DNA from: Clostridiales bacterium DTU023
GTDB lineage: Bacteria > Bacillota > Clostridia > Saccharofermentanales > DTU023
NCBI GenBank assembly: GCA_001512945.1
Contig: LFTF01000018.1
Span: 1,417 to 51,251 of the forward strand
Direction of reading: 5' to 3'
DNA length: 49,835 bases
Shown here in pieces: positions 17,975 to 27,176 of the stretch. The first letter of the stretch is position 1, and each line of letters opens with the position of its first letter. Below the pieces are notes generated by a model. It did no database searches, had not been told where the DNA came from, and was given only the letters and a program-made list of their open reading frames with translations. The translations under genes were made by a program, and so were the position numbers.

Positions 17975-19470
17975 CGGCGGTCCTTCTCATTATCTTGGCT
18001 TTCACGAAGCGCTTTCGTTATTTTTTCCAGCTCATAGTATCGAGATGCCTTGAGAAGCAGGAAATCGTCTTTTTTTAATTGGCTTAGGATATCGGGAATC
18101 GCGTCTTCACAAGAAGCGTACCAGCCGGCGAACAACCCCGTGCCTTCCTGACTTCCAAGCAGGTAGTCGCGAGTAATCTTCGTTTCTTCGCCGATCAAAA
18201 ATGCAAGATCAACGCCCGCATGCAACAACTGAAGCGCGATATCTTCATGCGCTTCATTGGAATAGCGCCCAAGCTCTCTCAACCCCCCGATGACCGCAAC
18301 AAAACGCGGGCTATCCTCAGATAATAATCCGGCTGTTTGTAACGCTGCGTGGAGTGATTCCGGCGCAGCATTGTAAGCATCATCCATCACATCTATTGAC
18401 CCGATGCGAATCAATTCCTGTCTGCTCTCAGTGGGGACATACCTGCCCGCTGAGGCAGCGGCTTCTTGCATATTGAGTCCCATGGCATAAGCTACCGCCA
18501 GACCAAAAAGTACGGCAGGCACGAGATGCAAACCGGGTACTTGCAAGAAGACAGGCCAACGTTCTTCTGGCGTCAGGTTGGAGCGCCCAATAAACGACAG
18601 ACTGCCTCGATCCATCCGCACGTGTTCCGCCCAAAACACAGGAATACCGTCACGCTCCAATCTGCCCACGTTATGCTCACTTGCGATATACCATACCGGC
18701 AAAGCTGGCTGCTCTCTTACCACCCAACTTTCAAGCATGGGATCGCCCCCATTGACGATGAGAAGTCCGTTGTCCTTCATGCCCACCGTTATGGAAACCT
18801 TTTCTTCCAAAATATCGCTCATGGATCCAATGTGCTCCGCGTGCGACATGCCAATCCGAGTAATCACGGCAATATCGGGAAGCGAAATCGTGGATAGCGT
18901 GCGAATCGCACCCTTGCGAGCCATGCCAATCTCAGCAACCAAAGCCTGCGTATTAAGGCTGGTTGACAGAATAGTCCGCGGGAGGCCTACCTGGTTATTG
19001 TAGTTTTTTGCTGATTGTTCAGCTTTTACCTGTGACTTGATCATCTGATAGATCATACGGCGCGTCGTTGTTTTTCCGATGCTCCCCGTCACGCCTATCA
19101 CACTAGCGGTCAGAGTGGACCTAAACCCCCTGGCAATATCCTGATATGCTTTCAAAGTGTCGTCGACTACCAACAGATCTGGCGCATGGTCGTTCTCATC
19201 AAGAAGTTTGAAACAATCGTCCAATTCTGTCGCATCTCGCGCAACCACAACGAGGCCGGCGCCTTTTGCTATGGCAGCCATAAGGAAATGGTGGCCATCA
19301 AAATGATCTCCGCGCAATGGAATGAAAACTTCACCAGGAAGTACCGTCCGCGTATCTGTAGACACAGACGGGTAGAAGCGCTCAGGGTCGCACGCATGAT
19401 TGTCTGTCTGGAACAGCTCACCGTTCGTCCAGAGTTTCAATTGCATAGGCAAAATTCGAATCATCATCAT
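17971..19470 (-). CDS. murF: UDP-MurNAc-tripeptide--D-Ala-D-Ala ligase MurF
   Basis: MurF adds the D-Ala-D-Ala dipeptide (product of the Ddl enzyme also encoded here) to the UDP-muramoyl tripeptide. The 499-residue Mur ligase has an N-terminal substrate domain (STDTRTVLPGEVFIPLRG), the P-loop GVTGSIGKTTT at about 126-136, and the YNAAPESLHAAL segment, a variant of the YNANPxS motif typical of MurF. The start has only a weak ribosome site, 15 bases after the PBP stop. murE, which normally lies between the PBP gene and murF in this cluster, is absent. Confidence 0.94.
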   Translation of the reverse strand: MMMIRILPMQLKLWTNGELFQTDNHACDPERFYPSVSTDTRTVLPGEVFIPLRGDHFDGHHFLMAAIAKGAGLVVVARDATELDDCFKLLDENDHAPDLLVVDDTLKAYQDIARGFRSTLTASVIGVTGSIGKTTTRRMIYQMIKSQVKAEQSAKNYNNQVGLPRTILSTSLNTQALVAEIGMARKGAIRTLSTISLPDIAVITRIGMSHAEHIGSMSDILEEKVSITVGMKDNGLLIVNGGDPMLESWVVREQPALPVWYIASEHNVGRLERDGIPVFWAEHVRMDRGSLSFIGRSNLTPEERWPVFLQVPGLHLVPAVLFGLAVAYAMGLNMQEAAASAGRYVPTESRQELIRIGSIDVMDDAYNAAPESLHAALQTAGLLSEDSPRFVAVIGGLRELGRYSNEAHEDIALQLLHAGVDLAFLIGEETKITRDYLLGSQEGTGLFAGWYASCEDAIPDILSQLKKDDFLLLKASRYYELEKITKALRESQDNEKDRR

Positions 19471-19485
19471 AAATCTTTCATGCTG

Positions 19486-21897
19486 TTAATGATCGCCGCC
19501 CTGTCCGGTTTCCGCACCCGACTGCGGGACTTGGGTGAAGTATACTTTCACAACCTGTCCACGCCTCACTTTCCCAGATGCGTCGAGTTCACTGTCCCCC
19601 GCTGACGAGGGTGAGCCTGTTTCTTTGTCCACGGCCGCAAGAGCTCGACTGGAGGTAGGAGCGATGTCCTGTGCCAGTGACGGACCTTGAGGTGTTCCTA
19701 CTGGCGCAATCGTCACGCCGTATTCGGCGGCTAGCCAGACACACTCATGGTAATTTCTACCTTGAAAGTCGGGCACAGCTACCCATTCTACTTCATTTGC
19801 CTTGTCCGGGTAAAGCCATACAGTTGAACCTCGCCCAACATGTGATCCAGAAGCCGGAGAAATGCTGACACATGGCTGATCAAGATAGAATTGATCCGTA
19901 GGAACACAAGGCGCAAGATCAAGCATGATTAACTGTAACGCCGCGTCTCTGATTTTCATTGTTGAAAAATCAGGTAACTCCACCGTTCGACTCAGATAGC
20001 TGAGTTCTTCTTGGGAATAATTCTGTTTAACGCCTCGCGTATTCAAAATTCTGGCAGCGATACGGTTTGCGGCGCGTGCTGCAGATGTACTTAATGTAAT
20101 TGACGTCTCCGGTTTATGTATCGATACAAGAACGACATATTCTGGTTCATCGTAAGGCACGAGGCCGACAAAAGAAAAGGTTCGTCTTTCGTCATCGTTT
20201 GCGTCAATCGCGGTCCCGGTTTTGCCTCCGATTTTTAACCCGATACCTCCAAAAGTACCAGATGCCGTTCCTTGTCTCACGACGTCTCTTAACATAAGGC
20301 GCACGCGAGCGCACGTGTCGTTCGAGAACATCTGGGGGCTCTCGTTCAATGGAAAAGACTCCATCACATCAATCCCGTCTTCAGTTGCGGCACACCCCAG
20401 TCGCGGTGTAACCATATAACCTCCATTCCCAACTGTTGCGAAAAACTGTGCCAACTGTATGGCTGTTAAAGAAGATGATTCCCCGAAAGTCAGGTTGGCA
20501 AAGTCGATCGGCATGGGTTTGGCATGTAACAATCCCACTGCCTCTGCTGGCAGGTCGATGCCTGTTCGTCCGTAAAATCCAAGTTTGCGTATCCAGTCGT
20601 AGTACAAATCTTGGCCAACTCTTTCGCCTAACTGAACAAATACGGGATTGCATGACAGATAAAAAGCCTGACGTAATGTTTCATCACCGTGACCTTGTCT
20701 GGTGTAGCAAGATATCTCTTCTCCTTGAATTTTAATGGGATCATCGTGAAATATCGTTTGTTCCCAGGCGACATTTTCTTCCAATCCGATGGCAAGTGTT
20801 ATTGCTTTGAAGACCGAGCCCGGTTCATATACATCCGTGATGTTGGTGTTTTTCCAGAGATTAGCAATCAGATAATTCGTCTTTTCATCAGAACTCAGCG
20901 CCCCCCAATGCTCTTCTGTGAAGCCAAGAGGAAGGGCCGTCGGATCAGAGGCATCAAAAGGCGCAAGCTGTGCCATGGCGACTACGTTACCTGTTTTCAC
21001 CTCCATCACCAGGCCGTTGACACCGCGTGTAAGACCAGCGGCTGATGCAGCCGTAAGGAGTTCTTCCTGTAGGATTGATTGAAACTCAAGATCGAGCGTG
21101 GAGACAAGGTGATGACTCTTTTCAACGGGTCGAGAGACAGGCGAAGAAAAAGGAATAACGCCTTTGGTGGTGTAGTTATTCCTTTTCGCAAACGTGTACC
21201 CCGGTTCACCGGACAGAAGCGCGTCATACGACGCCTCCAGCCCCGAAACCCCGATGAGTTTGCCGTCTACCAGTTGCGTCATACCAAGGAGGGGCGATCC
21301 CAAATTGCCATTGTTATACACTCGACGCTCTTCCGCATCAAAGCGGATTCCTCCGACGCCATTAACGGCAAGCCAGTCCTTTAAGGCCATGGCCTCTATT
21401 TCGGGTACTTCGCTCGCGATCGCGATATAGGGCACGGGATTATGCCCCGCTAAATGTTTTTTCAAACCCATCCATCCAGTTACTCGATCCGTTTTTATTT
21501 GCTCCAATGTAAGGGCGCAAGATTCATCGTCAAGCCCCAGGTGCTGTTTCATTTTCTCAACAATATCTTCATCGCTAATACTCTTTGCACGTGTGGCAAC
21601 ATCGCGGGGCGTCATTCCCACGCGGTAAACATAAGTGGAAAGAACGAGCGGATATCCATTTCTGTCGAGAATCATACCGCGACGCGGACTCTCTGTATGG
21701 GTCATATACTGCTGATTTGCTGCTTTTGCCGCGAGAACGTCGTGTTGGAGTATCTGAAGATGGTAGAAATGATTGACAACGGCCCCTGACGCAAAAAGAA
21801 AGACAAGAATCAACGCAACGAATTTGCCATCAAGCAATCTAAATGACAACTTTACGTTATGACTTATTTTTGTTATGTCATTAGGTTGACGTTTCAT
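19486..21897 (-). CDS. Division-specific class B penicillin-binding protein with C-terminal PASTA domains (FtsI/PBP2B/SpoVD type)
   Basis: A transpeptidase that cross-links septal peptidoglycan outside the membrane. The 803-residue protein has one membrane anchor at about residues 24-46, a dimerisation domain containing SPRRGMILDRNG, and the transpeptidase domain with active-site Ser361 and Lys364 (SVFK), SCN at 415-417 and KTGTA at 559. Two PASTA-like repeats follow (about 645-780), separated by a Ser/Ala-rich linker. PASTA domains are shared with SpoVD and PBP2x/2B. The sequence alone does not say whether it is the vegetative or the sporulation enzyme; its place next to ftsL and murF fits the vegetative one. 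Confidence 0.93.
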   Translation of the reverse strand: MKRQPNDITKISHNVKLSFRLLDGKFVALILVFLFASGAVVNHFYHLQILQHDVLAAKAANQQYMTHTESPRRGMILDRNGYPLVLSTYVYRVGMTPRDVATRAKSISDEDIVEKMKQHLGLDDESCALTLEQIKTDRVTGWMGLKKHLAGHNPVPYIAIASEVPEIEAMALKDWLAVNGVGGIRFDAEERRVYNNGNLGSPLLGMTQLVDGKLIGVSGLEASYDALLSGEPGYTFAKRNNYTTKGVIPFSSPVSRPVEKSHHLVSTLDLEFQSILQEELLTAASAAGLTRGVNGLVMEVKTGNVVAMAQLAPFDASDPTALPLGFTEEHWGALSSDEKTNYLIANLWKNTNITDVYEPGSVFKAITLAIGLEENVAWEQTIFHDDPIKIQGEEISCYTRQGHGDETLRQAFYLSCNPVFVQLGERVGQDLYYDWIRKLGFYGRTGIDLPAEAVGLLHAKPMPIDFANLTFGESSSLTAIQLAQFFATVGNGGYMVTPRLGCAATEDGIDVMESFPLNESPQMFSNDTCARVRLMLRDVVRQGTASGTFGGIGLKIGGKTGTAIDANDDERRTFSFVGLVPYDEPEYVVLVSIHKPETSITLSTSAARAANRIAARILNTRGVKQNYSQEELSYLSRTVELPDFSTMKIRDAALQLIMLDLAPCVPTDQFYLDQPCVSISPASGSHVGRGSTVWLYPDKANEVEWVAVPDFQGRNYHECVWLAAEYGVTIAPVGTPQGPSLAQDIAPTSSRALAAVDKETGSPSSAGDSELDASGKVRRGQVVKVYFTQVPQSGAETGQGGDH

Positions 21898-21942
21898 TAG
21901 TTACCTCGATAAAGAGAGCAAAGACAACGGCAAAACCCCTGA

Positions 21943-22500
21943 TCAGCGCAGGCGAACCCAGGATTCAATTAGCTCCACGTTCTCGTTTACAAAACGCTTG
22001 CCGGGACTATTGTGCTCGAGTAGCAGATCTTGATCAGAACCGGCACGCAGAATAGCGGCAGGAACCAAAAGTATCTGGTCTGAAGCAGCTTTTTGCATAC
22101 CGAGTCTGTTGGTCGCGTTATCGCGAACTACTTGCAGAGATGATTTTGCAGATATCCGATCCTGCAAAAGACTATTATGTTTCTCAAATTCACTAATCTG
22201 TCGACTCAACCCGGCATTGACGAAACTCATCTCCGTAATTTTCGCGCTGCGCCAGACAACAAATCCGACCGCTACCGTCAAAGCAATAAACACTGTGAAG
22301 AGACGAAAGGCAGCTCGCGTTCGATTCCGACTCGCGATTTTGTATTGCTCGCGAATCGCTGCTTCGCTTCTTAATGTTTCGCGGCGCGCTTTCTTTTTGG
22401 CTTCACGTTCATCTGGATGCGGTGCATCGACTTGAGGCAATGCGTAAGATGCCGGGCGAGCGAATTGTCGGGCCAGATTGCCGTCTTCGTACATATTCAT
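21943..22500 (-). CDS. ftsL: FtsL-type septum formation protein
   Basis: A bitopic protein with a 62-residue charged cytoplasmic N-terminus, a membrane helix at about 64-84 and an extracytoplasmic coiled coil at about 88-122 followed by NRLGM, a segment often seen after the FtsL coil. At 185 residues it is longer than usual. Position between rsmH and the PBP gene supports the call, since sequence conservation in FtsL is low. The start overlaps the rsmH stop as ATGA. Confidence 0.8.
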   Translation of the reverse strand: MNMYEDGNLARQFARPASYALPQVDAPHPDEREAKKKARRETLRSEAAIREQYKIASRNRTRAAFRLFTVFIALTVAVGFVVWRSAKITEMSFVNAGLSRQISEFEKHNSLLQDRISAKSSLQVVRDNATNRLGMQKAASDQILLVPAAILRAGSDQDLLLEHNSPGKRFVNENVELIESWVRLR

Positions 22501-23453
22501 GCGACACCTCCCCCAAACTCGAATACCCTGAGCTTCGCGCTACGGGCTCTGCGGTTATCTTGTATCTCTTCATCTGTCGCGACTTGCGGTTTGGAGCTCA
22601 CCTGATGGCCAATCGGTTGTTTACCGCAAACACATGTCGGAAAATCTCGAGGACATTCGCATGGTGACTGCCAACGTCGCATTGCTTGTTTGACCATCCT
22701 ATCTTCAAGCGAATGAAAACTGATCACAACAGCACGACCTCCTTGCGACATTACATCCGGAATTGCATGTAGTAAATGTGCAAGTTCCTGTTGCTCCCCA
22801 TTGACGGCCATTCGCAACGCCTGAAACGTTTTTCGCGCTGGATTTCCTTCGCGCCGAGCATGTGGAGGAACAGCGCCCGAGACGATTTGAGCCAGTTCTG
22901 CCGTTCTGTTAATCGTCTTTTTCTCTCTGGCTCGGATAATGGCTCTCGCAATGAGCGTTGCGTAGCGTTCTTCCCCGTACAATCTCAGCAGAGCAACCAA
23001 CTCACTTTCGGGAATCGCGGATAAGATGTCTGCCGCTGTTGAACTTTGCTCTGGGTTCATGCGCATATCGAGCGGTCCGTCATTCAGATAAGAGAATCCG
23101 CGCGCACTGCTATCGAGTTGGTGTGAACTAACACCCAGATCTGCCAATAGACCGTCAACGTGCCCAAGTTCCTCTTGTTGCAACCAATCGGGAAATTCTG
23201 AAAATGAGGCATGTACTGTCTTGTAAGTGGCGCTTGTTTCAATGCCTGACAATCTCGCATCACATATTTTTAGTGCCTCAGGATCGCGATCAGCTGCGTA
23301 TAGGCGTCCGTTCTTGCCTAACTTCTCCAAAATGGCTGCGCTGTGTCCTCCTCCACCCGCGGTTAAATCGAGGTAGAGACCGTCCGGTTTTACAGATAGC
23401 GCATCTATCGTCTCAACCGTCAGGACGGGCATGTGCCAGGCATTAAAGTCCAC
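22497..23453 (-). CDS. rsmH: 16S rRNA (cytosine1402-N4)-methyltransferase RsmH
   Basis: RsmH (MraW) methylates C1402 in the decoding centre of 16S rRNA. The 318-residue protein has the SAM motif YLDLTAGGGGHSAAIL at about 27-42, DGLLADLGVSSHQLD and the C-terminal ISFHSLEDRMVK. The frame is open far upstream, but the GTG at 23453 gives the family-like N-terminus (MDFNAWHMPVLT, compare MEFxHxPVLL) and overlaps mraZ by 11 bases. An ATG three codons earlier is the alternative. Neither has a strong ribosome site, so coupling to mraZ is likely. Confidence 0.93.
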   Translation of the reverse strand: MDFNAWHMPVLTVETIDALSVKPDGLYLDLTAGGGGHSAAILEKLGKNGRLYAADRDPEALKICDARLSGIETSATYKTVHASFSEFPDWLQQEELGHVDGLLADLGVSSHQLDSSARGFSYLNDGPLDMRMNPEQSSTAADILSAIPESELVALLRLYGEERYATLIARAIIRAREKKTINRTAELAQIVSGAVPPHARREGNPARKTFQALRMAVNGEQQELAHLLHAIPDVMSQGGRAVVISFHSLEDRMVKQAMRRWQSPCECPRDFPTCVCGKQPIGHQVSSKPQVATDEEIQDNRRARSAKLRVFEFGGGVA

Positions 23454-23877
23454 GGATGTCATAGCCCGACAGATCCATTTCTGCCAACGAAGCCTCTTGC
23501 TCCGAACTTTCATCGAAGAAGGCTTGTGAACAGATTTCGATTTTATCGAAAACATCGATGAAACATATCTCTTCTCCAGGCTCGACCTGAATATGTTTCC
23601 AAAGAAAAGCTGGAACAGACATACGTCCTTGGGCGTCAAATTCACATACGGTTGAAGCGCCGAGAACATCGCGCTTCAATTTTCGTATCTCATAACCTGT
23701 ACTTGAATTATTGAGGATTTGATCTTTGATCGTGTTAAACTGCTCAGGCGTGTATGCCGCCAGGAAACCATCATCGATTCCCTGAGTTACGACAAGAACA
23801 CCGCCAAGCATTTCGCGGAGTTTGGCCGGAACAATTACCCGACCTTTTGTATCGATTGTATGCGTGTAACGCGCCAC
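23443..23877 (-). CDS. mraZ: Transcriptional regulator MraZ
   Basis: MraZ is the AbrB-fold regulator that binds repeated boxes upstream of the dcw cluster. The 144-residue protein has two SpoVT-AbrB-type repeats, each with the conserved pattern (DTKGRVIVPAKLRE near residue 9 and DAQGRMSVPAFLW near 80). It starts with GTG nine bases after GGAAGG. It is the first gene of the cluster and has candidate MraZ boxes just upstream. Confidence 0.95.
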   Translation of the reverse strand: MARYTHTIDTKGRVIVPAKLREMLGGVLVVTQGIDDGFLAAYTPEQFNTIKDQILNNSSTGYEIRKLKRDVLGASTVCEFDAQGRMSVPAFLWKHIQVEPGEEICFIDVFDKIEICSQAFFDESSEQEASLAEMDLSGYDIRGL

Positions 23878-23904
23878 AACTCCACACCTTCCTTCTTATG
23901 CTGC

Positions 23905-23960
23905 ATTCTACCACAATTTACCACCTAATTGTCAATTTCAACCACAATTCCCCACTAATT
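23905..23960 (-). promoter_or_regulatory. mraZ promoter with four MraZ-box-like repeats
   Basis: On the minus strand TTGACA (23935-23930) and TAGAAT (23910-23905) are separated by 19 bases, longer than ideal. Four GTGG(G/T) repeats begin at 23955, 23945, 23924 and 23914, so they fall 10, 21 and 10 bases apart on one face of the helix. Known MraZ sites are TGGGN repeats at 10-base spacing. Two boxes lie upstream of the -35 and two within the spacer, which fits repression by MraZ. Confidence 0.65.
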
Positions 23961-23973
23961 GATAGTTTTACAT

Positions 23974-23998
23974 AAAAAAACACCGGATTAGATCCGGT
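23974..23998 (-). terminator. Rho-independent terminator after rodA
   Basis: On the minus strand a perfect stem ACCGGAT / ATCCGGT with a three-base loop is followed by GTTTTTTT. It lies 34 bases past the rodA stop and just before the mraZ promoter, separating the rimP-rodA transcript from the dcw cluster. Confidence 0.85.
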
Positions 23999-24031
23999 AT
24001 GCTTGAAATACACTTCAAAGAGACGCTTGGG

Positions 24032-25219
24032 TCAGACAGCTAGGGGAGCCTCTCGGAGCATCCGTTCGTTATGATTCATCGAATAATTTAAGAGCACTCC
24101 CAGCAATAGAAAATTAGATATCATGGCAGAGCCACCGTAACTAATAAACGGAAGCGGAATGCCTGTGATTGGGAGAAGACCGACGGTCATGCCGATATTC
24201 TCGATAAAATGGAATGCCATGCCCGTAATCAAAGCCACCATGATGTAGGATTCTTCCGGCGATCGCGAGACAATCTTGCTTGCCACGCGCAGCGTGTGGG
24301 CAATAAGGTAGACCGCGAGCAAGATGATAAGCGTTGTGCCAATCAATCCGAGTTGCTCGGAAATCGCAGGAAAAATGAAATCGGATTCTTTAACCGGCAC
24401 GCTGACCGTATTTCCGGCCCGATTACCTGCGAGACCGCCTGACGCCACGGCCGCAAGCGATTGTTCGATATGGTATGAGGCTGTTTTGTCATGACCTCTA
24501 AAAAGAAATGTCATGATTCTATCTTTTTGCGTTGAATTGAGCGCAAATTGCCACGTAAGAGGAAGCACCACAAAGACGGCGCTCGTCACTGACAGAAGGA
24601 TTGTTCGCCAACGTACACCCCAGACAAACGCTGTGCTGAGAAACATAAAGATAAGCACGAGACTTGTTCCGAGATCAGGTTCCGTAACGACAAACAGAAA
24701 TGGTAACCCGTACAATAATCCAATTCTAAAAAAACCGGTACGTACCGCTAACTCGCCGCGTTTCATGGCTGCAAATACCGGGCCCGTCATCATGGCGACG
24801 CCGATCTTCGATAACTCCGATGGCTGAAAAGAACCAAAGAGCGGGATTCGCAACCAGCTATCTGCGCCTGCCACCGGCCTGTAACCGTCAATTTTGACAA
24901 CGAATAGCAAAATAATACTCACAATGTAAATAATGCCGCCAATCAAGCGCATAGTAGGCGGCTCAAATAAGCAGAGGATGGATGCGGCCACCACACCAAG
25001 GAGAACCGCTGCGATCTGTTTGTAGTAATTCATCGGGTAGTCAAAGATGACAGCGCCATAACCCTTGGCAAGCACTGTGTTGAGAACGACAAGTCCGATT
25101 ATGACGAGCATGAGAACAGGAACAAGCATCCGATAATCGAGCGCGCGAAAAAACATATCTGCGCGAGAAGCTTTATACTCCCCTCCTGTTCGTCGCATCC
25201 CTCCATCGGTCCATTCCAT
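24032..25219 (-). CDS. rodA: Rod-shape SEDS glycan polymerase RodA
   Basis: RodA is the SEDS polymerase of the elongation machinery. The 395-residue protein has about ten membrane segments, the FQPSELSKIG segment, an extracytoplasmic loop with KTASYHIEQSLAAVASGG, and the C-terminal signature ITGIPLPFISYGG. It is shorter and lacks the charged tails of the FtsW encoded nearby. GGAG lies nine bases before the ATG. It follows lgt and is the last gene before the terminator. Confidence 0.92.
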   Translation of the reverse strand: MEWTDGGMRRTGGEYKASRADMFFRALDYRMLVPVLMLVIIGLVVLNTVLAKGYGAVIFDYPMNYYKQIAAVLLGVVAASILCLFEPPTMRLIGGIIYIVSIILLFVVKIDGYRPVAGADSWLRIPLFGSFQPSELSKIGVAMMTGPVFAAMKRGELAVRTGFFRIGLLYGLPFLFVVTEPDLGTSLVLIFMFLSTAFVWGVRWRTILLSVTSAVFVVLPLTWQFALNSTQKDRIMTFLFRGHDKTASYHIEQSLAAVASGGLAGNRAGNTVSVPVKESDFIFPAISEQLGLIGTTLIILLAVYLIAHTLRVASKIVSRSPEESYIMVALITGMAFHFIENIGMTVGLLPITGIPLPFISYGGSAMISNFLLLGVLLNYSMNHNERMLREAPLAV

Positions 25220-25237
25220 TATTACGAACTCCGAAAC

Positions 25238-26203
25238 TCAATCGTCAATTTCACTGGTATCCGCCAGTGGTATTTCAATTATATCTGCAGGAGTTGCCGC
25301 CAAACCTGCGAGCATCTGGTCGCGCTTTTTGCCTTTGATATGTAAAATTACAAACACAATAATCGAACCTATGACCATGACGGCCGAGACTACCTGCGAG
25401 ATTCGCAACTCGTAACCTCCAAGGAAAAACATGAGCGAATCCGTGCGGACTCCTTCAACAAAAAAGCGGACAATTCCATAAAGGAAAAAATAAGTCATTA
25501 CAGTCATATAAGGCCTTTTTGAGCGCTTGCGTATCACAAGCAGAATCACGAATATCAGCATATTCGCAATAAACTCATAAAGAAACGTCGGGTGGACCGG
25601 TAAGGCTGGGTTGAGTCCGGGCAACGGACTGGCCGGGTTTGGATTAAGCATTGCGAGTCCTTCGGCAGTTCCTTCGCTGATCATGCCCCAGGGAAGTGAC
25701 GTGTTGGTACCGAATGCCTCTTGATTGAAAAAATTCCCCCAACGGCCAATTCCCTGGCCAAGAGGGAGATAGACCGCAAAAAAATCAAGTACACGATGTA
25801 ACTTGACGCGTTTGATCCGGGCGACCATGACAACCGCGATGATTCCCCCGATGACACCTCCGTAAAACGCGAGCCCACCTCGTCGCAAATCAATGATCGC
25901 TGCCCAGTCTCCCTTGAATTGACTCCACTCAAACGCGACAAAATAGATACGTGAACCTATGAGAATAAGCGGTATCATCCACAGAAAATAGTCCAGGATG
26001 TCATCGCCGGTGAAATCATATTTTTTTGCGTGGGTCATAGCCAGCACGATACAGAGCACCATTGCGATCGTGAAAATCAAACCGTACCAATAGACGGTCA
26101 TTTGGTGTCCGAACAGATTAAACTCAAATGCTATACGGCTGATCGAAATATTTTCTATGCCGAGTCCAGGAAAGGACACATGATAATTACAAACAAAGTG
26201 CAT
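25238..26203 (-). CDS. lgt: Prolipoprotein diacylglyceryl transferase
   Basis: Lgt attaches diacylglycerol to the lipobox cysteine of prolipoproteins in the membrane. The 321-residue polytopic protein has the family signature GRWGNFFNQEAFG at about 153-165, the RRGGLAFYGGVIGG segment near 107 and several membrane helices. The N-terminus (about 35 residues) is extended compared with most family members but starts at a credible ATG with AGGTAAG upstream. It sits between ribF and rodA. Confidence 0.94.
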   Translation of the reverse strand: MHFVCNYHVSFPGLGIENISISRIAFEFNLFGHQMTVYWYGLIFTIAMVLCIVLAMTHAKKYDFTGDDILDYFLWMIPLILIGSRIYFVAFEWSQFKGDWAAIIDLRRGGLAFYGGVIGGIIAVVMVARIKRVKLHRVLDFFAVYLPLGQGIGRWGNFFNQEAFGTNTSLPWGMISEGTAEGLAMLNPNPASPLPGLNPALPVHPTFLYEFIANMLIFVILLVIRKRSKRPYMTVMTYFFLYGIVRFFVEGVRTDSLMFFLGGYELRISQVVSAVMVIGSIIVFVILHIKGKKRDQMLAGLAATPADIIEIPLADTSEIDD

Positions 26204-26235
26204 GGACTACTTACCTCCGAAACAACGCTATTTTA

Positions 26236-27168
26236 TCATACTGAATGCTGGGCAAGAACAGATGCGAGATCTTCATCAACTTGTGTCTTGAGTTCGTCAA
26301 GTGATTTGAATCGCCGTTCATCGCGAATAAATGACAGGAATTCTACTTCAATGATCTGTCCGTAGAGATCGCCATCAAAATCGAACACATATGATTCCGC
26401 CAAAAGTTCACGCGAATCCCGCCTAACAGTCGGTGCCGTGCCGACATTGGTGATCGCCTTGTAGCGTGACTCTCCTGCAATGACATAAGTAGCGTAAACG
26501 CCGCGCCGAACGAGGGCCGACGCTGCGGGGTAAAGGATATTGGCTGTTGGAAATCCGATTCTTCTTCCCAGTCTGTTGCCGCTGATGACCTCTCCTGTCA
26601 ACCGGAAGGGACGTGACATCATGCGGGTGGCGTCTTCTACCTCCCCCTTCTTGAGTGCCTCTCGGATACGTGTACTCGAAATTTTTTCACCATTCAAAAG
26701 TACTTCAGGAACAACTAGCGGTTCAAGTGAGTGGTTCGCGGCATAGTCTTCCAAAAAGTCTGCGCCGCCTTTGCCCCCTCTGCCGAAGTGACCGTCCTCT
26801 CCAATGGCGAGCACCCGCCCACCCAACTTGCCGGCAATAACACTGTCAAGAAATTCAAACGGCGACAGGTCGCAGAAATCATGCGTGAGCGGGATGAGGA
26901 ATACTTCGCTAACCCCCTCGCGTTGGAATACGTCAAGCTTTTGAGCTTGTGTCATGAGAAAATTGTGGTCAAGGCGCCGGTCATTAAAGTCATAACCATC
27001 CCCATATGAAAACGTGAAGACACACGGGCGAAGATTTCGCTCGCTGCATGAGTCACGCAACGCACGGATCAGCGATAAATGTCCGAGATGGACACCGTCA
27101 AAGACACCGAGAGCAAACCCGCGGGGCACCGTCTTTATCTCATCCAAACTTTGATATACGGTCAACAT
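26236..27168 (-). CDS. ribF: Bifunctional riboflavin kinase / FAD synthetase
   Basis: RibF phosphorylates riboflavin to FMN and adenylates FMN to FAD. The N-terminal adenylyltransferase domain has GVFDGVHLGH at residues 21-30 and the STRIREAL motif; the C-terminal flavokinase domain begins near RLGRRIGFPTANI. Predicted length is 310 residues, normal for the family. Two starts are plausible: ATG at 27177 overlapping the truB stop (TAATG), or ATG at 27168, which is better spaced from GAGGGAG. I chose the latter. FAD made here would also serve the molybdenum hydroxylase FAD subunit. Confidence 0.94.
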   Translation of the reverse strand: MLTVYQSLDEIKTVPRGFALGVFDGVHLGHLSLIRALRDSCSERNLRPCVFTFSYGDGYDFNDRRLDHNFLMTQAQKLDVFQREGVSEVFLIPLTHDFCDLSPFEFLDSVIAGKLGGRVLAIGEDGHFGRGGKGGADFLEDYAANHSLEPLVVPEVLLNGEKISSTRIREALKKGEVEDATRMMSRPFRLTGEVISGNRLGRRIGFPTANILYPAASALVRRGVYATYVIAGESRYKAITNVGTAPTVRRDSRELLAESYVFDFDGDLYGQIIEVEFLSFIRDERRFKSLDELKTQVDEDLASVLAQHSV

Positions 27169-27176
27169 CCGACACA

